Made by a program: the position numbers and the translations under genes
Assembly: GCA_030653435.1 (NCBI GenBank)
Contig: JAURZI010000047.1
Location: 1 to 38,526 of the forward strand
Direction of reading: 5' to 3'
Source: Methylovulum sp.
GTDB lineage: Bacteria > Pseudomonadota > Gammaproteobacteria > Methylococcales > Methylomonadaceae
Length of the DNA: 38,526 bases
Notes under the pieces: model-generated
Database searches by the model: none
What the model was told of the DNA's origin: nothing
Seen by the model: the letters and a program-made list of their open reading frames with translations, nothing else
Shown here: piece after piece, positions 35,420-38,526 of the stretch
Layout of the letters: every line of letters starts with the position of its first letter
Position numbering within the stretch: the stretch's first letter is position 1

Positions 35420-38392
35420 TCAACATTTTGTCTTTCGTAAACCATTTAATATTTGATTAAGTTGATTTGCGTTTCCAATTTCCAAGGTTGGGAGCGTTGC
35501 CTGCAATAAGTCAATTAATCTTTCTAAATATGAACCATCTTCCACATTACAAGCTTGAGTAATAGGCTTTTCATAGAAAGAAGGACACTTGAGTAAAAAG
35601 CGCTGGTTATCCAAAATGAAAGTCCATTTGGCGCTTAACCAAACATAAGCGGATTTAGCTATTACACTACGGCTATTAGTTTGACCAGAGACTTGCAGTA
35701 TCTTAAACACCAATTCAAAAACCTGTTTCGGTGATGGTATTACTTTATTTTCTATTGCGCGGCGATGAAGAGCTAATTGCTCAGCTATAGAAGTGTTGTA
35801 ATCTATACTCTGCGTGTCACCTTTCAAAGAATTCAACAATTCGGTTCGAATTTTGAAACCTTGATTTTCTACTAAACAGTTAATTAGCAGATCCGGGGCA
35901 GCAATATTATTTGAAAAAATGCAATTTGCGCCAAAGCATAATACAAATTTTTCTGCAATTTCGAAGAGTTCTTCTTGCTGATTTTGAGTTGGAATCGGTA
36001 TCGAGCCATAGGTTACACTATGAATATCAAAGCTGTTTGAGTAGTCACCCCGATCTCTTACATAAGCAAGCTCGGCTATTGTTTCCTTTAAGGCCTCAAT
36101 GAAAAGTGTAGTATCGAGCAATGTAAAAGCTTTTCTCATTTTGGAAGGCGATAATAAAAGCTCACCTTCGAATACTGACCCTTTTGGCAAATAGGCTGTC
36201 AAGTTTTGAGTTATTCCAACATCTAAGCAGCTGTAATTTTCCAACGCTGCAAGCATATACCAAGCCATTTCGATTGGAGCGAGGTATCGCTTTCCAATTT
36301 CTGAATGGGGTTCTGGGTTACTTACAATTCCAGGATATATTTTCGTTTCTTCATCATCGCTATGAAAATGTTTTTCGCCGGTTATATTTTGAGTAAGCCA
36401 TAATAAAATGTGGCGACAGGTAGCATGGCAGTGAGCAGCACGTAGAGAACTTTTTGGATCGATATTTTGGAGTTCTTGTAGAACGGTTATGAAATCACGT
36501 AGACATGTTTCATGGTCACCGGAATGCCAACTAGCCAACGCAGCATCAGCCATCAAACCAACCCGCATTGGAATCATCTCGGAGATACTACATTCTTTGG
36601 CAGCATTGCTGCCATAAAGGTAATAGCGTCTCGCCGTTTCAAAGTCGCCTTGATTTTCAGCACTAATAGCAGCTTCACGACCCAAAAAAGCTTTCTCAGT
36701 TTTGCTAAGCAGTGCATCACCTTCGATTAATATCGTGGACAACTCCAGGCTGCTTTGGTGATCTTTTGCACGGTAGAGTACTTTGGCTTTTGCTCGCACA
36801 AGTTCTGAATTAGTTTCACCATAAAGCACCAATCCTTCATCAAGAATCACCAACGCTTGGTCTTTGTTATTGCCATATTCATCAATAATGAGAGCACGGA
36901 ATTTTCTGCAACAGACAGCTAGATTATTCTCCCCCCAAGATTTGGCAAGCTCTTCCAAGCGAACAAAAACGGCGGAATGAATGGAAGGGTTGATTGTTTT
37001 TGCATCATACTCACCTAGCCAAGCGCCCATAACCAACACATCCACTTCAAATTCTTGTTTATTAAAAAGCTTAAACAATTTTTGACGAAGTTTTAGGCTG
37101 CATGAATTAACAAACTCAAAAACCGGAAGTAGTTCAGAAATCTGTTTAATTTGCTGAGCTTGATTTATAAACATGAAACCCAAAAGCGGAACGCCATCTA
37201 TCTCATCCGAAATAGTTTCGTTCGATAAATGATCTGGGAGATATTCTTCTTGGCTTTCAAAGAGCACATCTAATTTATAAATTAAATTCCAGAAATGTGG
37301 AATTGCACCAAATTTTGATGTTGTGAGAAGTAATTTCACATACACCGCAAGCGTAAGTATATTTCTCCCCGCAATATTATCGACGCGGTTTGATTCTGCT
37401 TCGAAGCTCTTCAGTACATCCGAGAACTTCTCATTTTTTTCCTCCATGTGGCAAAGCAAAAGTAGTTGTACACCCCGAAACATTTGGCTCACATTTGGAT
37501 CATCTTCATAAGCGAAGCGATCAGTTCTCATAAGCCTGAATAAGATGAAGTGAGGAGCAAGCATCTCAATAACGCTCTGCTCTTCTTTAAGTACAGACAA
37601 ACACAAGCCGATAATAACTAGAACGTTTTTGCCTGATAATGCAGCAAGAAGCGCTGAATTTGCTTCGATAGGACTTAGTGATTTCTCTTTCAGAATAGAA
37701 TTTGCTATCTCGAAATTTATTTTTTGTTTTTGGTCGTCCGTTAATGTGTTATTTCCTAAATTTGATAGCAAAGGGGACAAAGCGAACCGATCCCGCTCAT
37801 GTTGATCCACCCAGGAGCCAATTAATCGGTCAAAAAATAATCCGCCATCAGAAACTACGGGGGAAATTTGCGCCATATCAAGAACAAAACTCCGTTTAAA
37901 GCTACCAGACTTAAGGGATAAGCGTTCTAGTAACCGCCTACTATTTTTCGGCAACTCATTCAGCAGCCTTTCTCTTGACTGTAAGTGAATCTGCTCAATG
38001 GCAGGGTTGCCACCAAGCAAGGATCCAAGGGTATTAAGCTCCTTTGTGTCCCAGCCATTATTCTGCATACTTTGAATTGCAGCGATTGCAAGTTGAGGGT
38101 GTCCGCCGCCGGAGATAAGGTGAATGTATTTAACCCAACTCGCATTTTGCACGCCCAAGCCAGTCAGAATCTCTTGTATGTCATTTTCAGTGAATTCAGT
38201 AATTTTTTGCCCAATAGCTGTTGGCAGATTGGCACAAAAGAGAAAGTCGGAACTTGGTAATCTGGGAGAGGTAAATAGAAGAAGTAAGTCTGTCCGATCA
38301 CAGACTGATTTCAAGAGCAATAATTTTTCGCTGATGTGCGGTTCGAACTTGCATTCAAAGTCATCAATCAGTAAACCTGTAATAGATCTCAC
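35420..38392 (-). CDS. STAND (NACHT/NB-ARC-like) NTPase, C-terminal portion with helical/TPR-like repeats
   Basis: 990 residues from a GTG at 38392. It opens inside an NTPase fold: Walker B LLIDDFE (7-13), a sensor strand LLLLFTSPR (36-44) and the GxP-type motif SGGGHPQLA (94-102), followed by a winged-helix-like region. Walker A is missing from this frame. From about 250 on the protein is helical; 535-650 looks like TPR repeats (AENQGDFETARRYYLYGSNA, SGDHETCLRDFITVLQEL). STAND proteins with such tails often sense phage or cell damage, hence a likely defence role. Base composition is visibly AT-richer than the neighbours, suggesting transfer. It is convergent with the permease operon. The upstream frame at 38389-38526 overlaps by 4 bases and may be its front half, one frame off. 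Family firm in general, function inferred. Confidence 0.75.
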   Translation of the reverse strand: MRSITGLLIDDFECKFEPHISEKLLLLKSVCDRTDLLLLFTSPRLPSSDFLFCANLPTAIGQKITEFTENDIQEILTGLGVQNASWVKYIHLISGGGHPQLAIAAIQSMQNNGWDTKELNTLGSLLGGNPAIEQIHLQSRERLLNELPKNSRRLLERLSLKSGSFKRSFVLDMAQISPVVSDGGLFFDRLIGSWVDQHERDRFALSPLLSNLGNNTLTDDQKQKINFEIANSILKEKSLSPIEANSALLAALSGKNVLVIIGLCLSVLKEEQSVIEMLAPHFILFRLMRTDRFAYEDDPNVSQMFRGVQLLLLCHMEEKNEKFSDVLKSFEAESNRVDNIAGRNILTLAVYVKLLLTTSKFGAIPHFWNLIYKLDVLFESQEEYLPDHLSNETISDEIDGVPLLGFMFINQAQQIKQISELLPVFEFVNSCSLKLRQKLFKLFNKQEFEVDVLVMGAWLGEYDAKTINPSIHSAVFVRLEELAKSWGENNLAVCCRKFRALIIDEYGNNKDQALVILDEGLVLYGETNSELVRAKAKVLYRAKDHQSSLELSTILIEGDALLSKTEKAFLGREAAISAENQGDFETARRYYLYGSNAAKECSISEMIPMRVGLMADAALASWHSGDHETCLRDFITVLQELQNIDPKSSLRAAHCHATCRHILLWLTQNITGEKHFHSDDEETKIYPGIVSNPEPHSEIGKRYLAPIEMAWYMLAALENYSCLDVGITQNLTAYLPKGSVFEGELLLSPSKMRKAFTLLDTTLFIEALKETIAELAYVRDRGDYSNSFDIHSVTYGSIPIPTQNQQEELFEIAEKFVLCFGANCIFSNNIAAPDLLINCLVENQGFKIRTELLNSLKGDTQSIDYNTSIAEQLALHRRAIENKVIPSPKQVFELVFKILQVSGQTNSRSVIAKSAYVWLSAKWTFILDNQRFLLKCPSFYEKPITQACNVEDGSYLERLIDLLQATLPTLEIGNANQLNQILNGLRKTKC

Positions 38393-38526
38393 CGTTCGTC
38401 CAAATTTACCCCCAGTTCATGAAATAATGGCAAACTAACGCCATTTACCATGGAAACATCACTGAACATAACGAAAATCGAACGGTCTGACGACATACCG
38501 CTACTATTGGCACAAATCCAGAAGAT
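38389..38526 (-). CDS. Possible front part of the STAND NTPase in another frame (partial)
   Basis: The minus-strand frame is open from the window edge for 45 codons and ends with TGA overlapping the GTG of the next reading frame. It reads IFWICANSSGMSSDRSIFVM and ends LPLFHELGVNLDER. Content and position suit the stretch between Walker A and Walker B of a STAND NTPase, and a single -1 shift at CGG-TGA would join it as NLDER-VRSITGLLIDDFE. It may instead be a separate gene ending in a normal 4-base overlap, or non-coding, as 45 open codons are not strong evidence alone. Confidence 0.45.
   Translation of the reverse strand: MFWICANSSGMSSDRSIFVMFSDVSMVNGVSLPLFHELGVNLDER

Noticed and set aside
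1-38526. CRISPR arrays, tRNA and rRNA genes, phage integrase
   Set aside because: No regularly spaced repeat, cloverleaf-type sequence, rRNA segment or integrase-like protein was recognised anywhere in the window by eye.

Overview
The window is bacterial chromosome that reads as Gammaproteobacteria. mutS, hslO, msrA, a CvfB-type S1 protein, a DUF3391/HD-GYP phosphodiesterase and the moxR-DUF58-tgpA trio are all of gammaproteobacterial style. The mix of genes would suit a methylotroph/methanotroph lineage (Methylococcales), but nothing here (no methane or methanol oxidation gene) proves it. No rRNA, tRNA or CRISPR array was recognised. About 30 protein genes are supported. Gene calls rest on reading the protein sequences and on memory of family motifs; no database was searched.

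Layout. 1-6.7 kb: a signalling block. It holds the edge of a minus-strand gene (possibly of an insertion sequence), a diguanylate cyclase/phosphodiesterase that has lost the front of its PAS domain, a TonB-dependent receptor whose start codon overlaps the stop of that enzyme, an HD-GYP c-di-GMP phosphodiesterase, and a short membrane-anchored chemoreceptor-like protein. 7-13.5 kb: housekeeping and stress genes (CvfB-like S1 protein, YahK-like zinc alcohol dehydrogenase, mutS) plus an exported protein of unknown function and a GNAT acetyltransferase. 14-18 kb: a fusion of a TVP38/DedA-type membrane domain with a mercuric-reductase-like flavoprotein, the arsenosugar radical-SAM enzyme arsS, and a Sfp-type phosphopantetheinyl transferase joined to arsS by an ATGA overlap. 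18-21.2 kb: a lipoprotein, hslO, msrA and a type II thioesterase. 21.3-25.1 kb: three exported proteins of unknown function, two of them related outer-membrane beta-barrels. 25.5-29.8 kb: a small DksA/TraR-type zinc-finger protein and the MoxR/DUF58/TgpA operon. 30-32.6 kb: an ArsR-type repressor with a CVC metalloid-binding motif, an exported protein carrying all three catalytic cysteines of thioredoxin-coupled arsenate reductase, and a DsbD-like thiol transporter with a thioredoxin domain. 32.8-35.2 kb: two MacB/FtsX-type permeases without an ATPase. 35.3 kb to the end: a visibly AT-richer segment with a large minus-strand protein that looks like the C-terminal two thirds of a STAND (NACHT/NB-ARC-like) NTPase, probably a defence protein, broken just before its Walker B motif.

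How the genes may work together. Arsenic is a recurring theme. There is an arsenosugar branch (arsS beside a membrane flavoprotein) and a separate arsR-arsC-like-dsbD-like cassette. The cassette can be read as a periplasmic arsenate-reducing (or LMW phosphatase-like) thiol relay: DsbD-like carries electrons outward, and the exported three-cysteine protein uses them. This is the most unusual system in the window and is an inference from motifs, signal peptide and gene order. The split STAND gene at the right edge is the second most interesting item, but its P-loop half lies outside the window.

Small structured repeats sit between genes: a dispersed GGTACGCGATGCGTACC-type palindrome (two copies), a GC-rich palindrome pair beside mutS, a nested inverted repeat ahead of arsR, and several strong hairpins.
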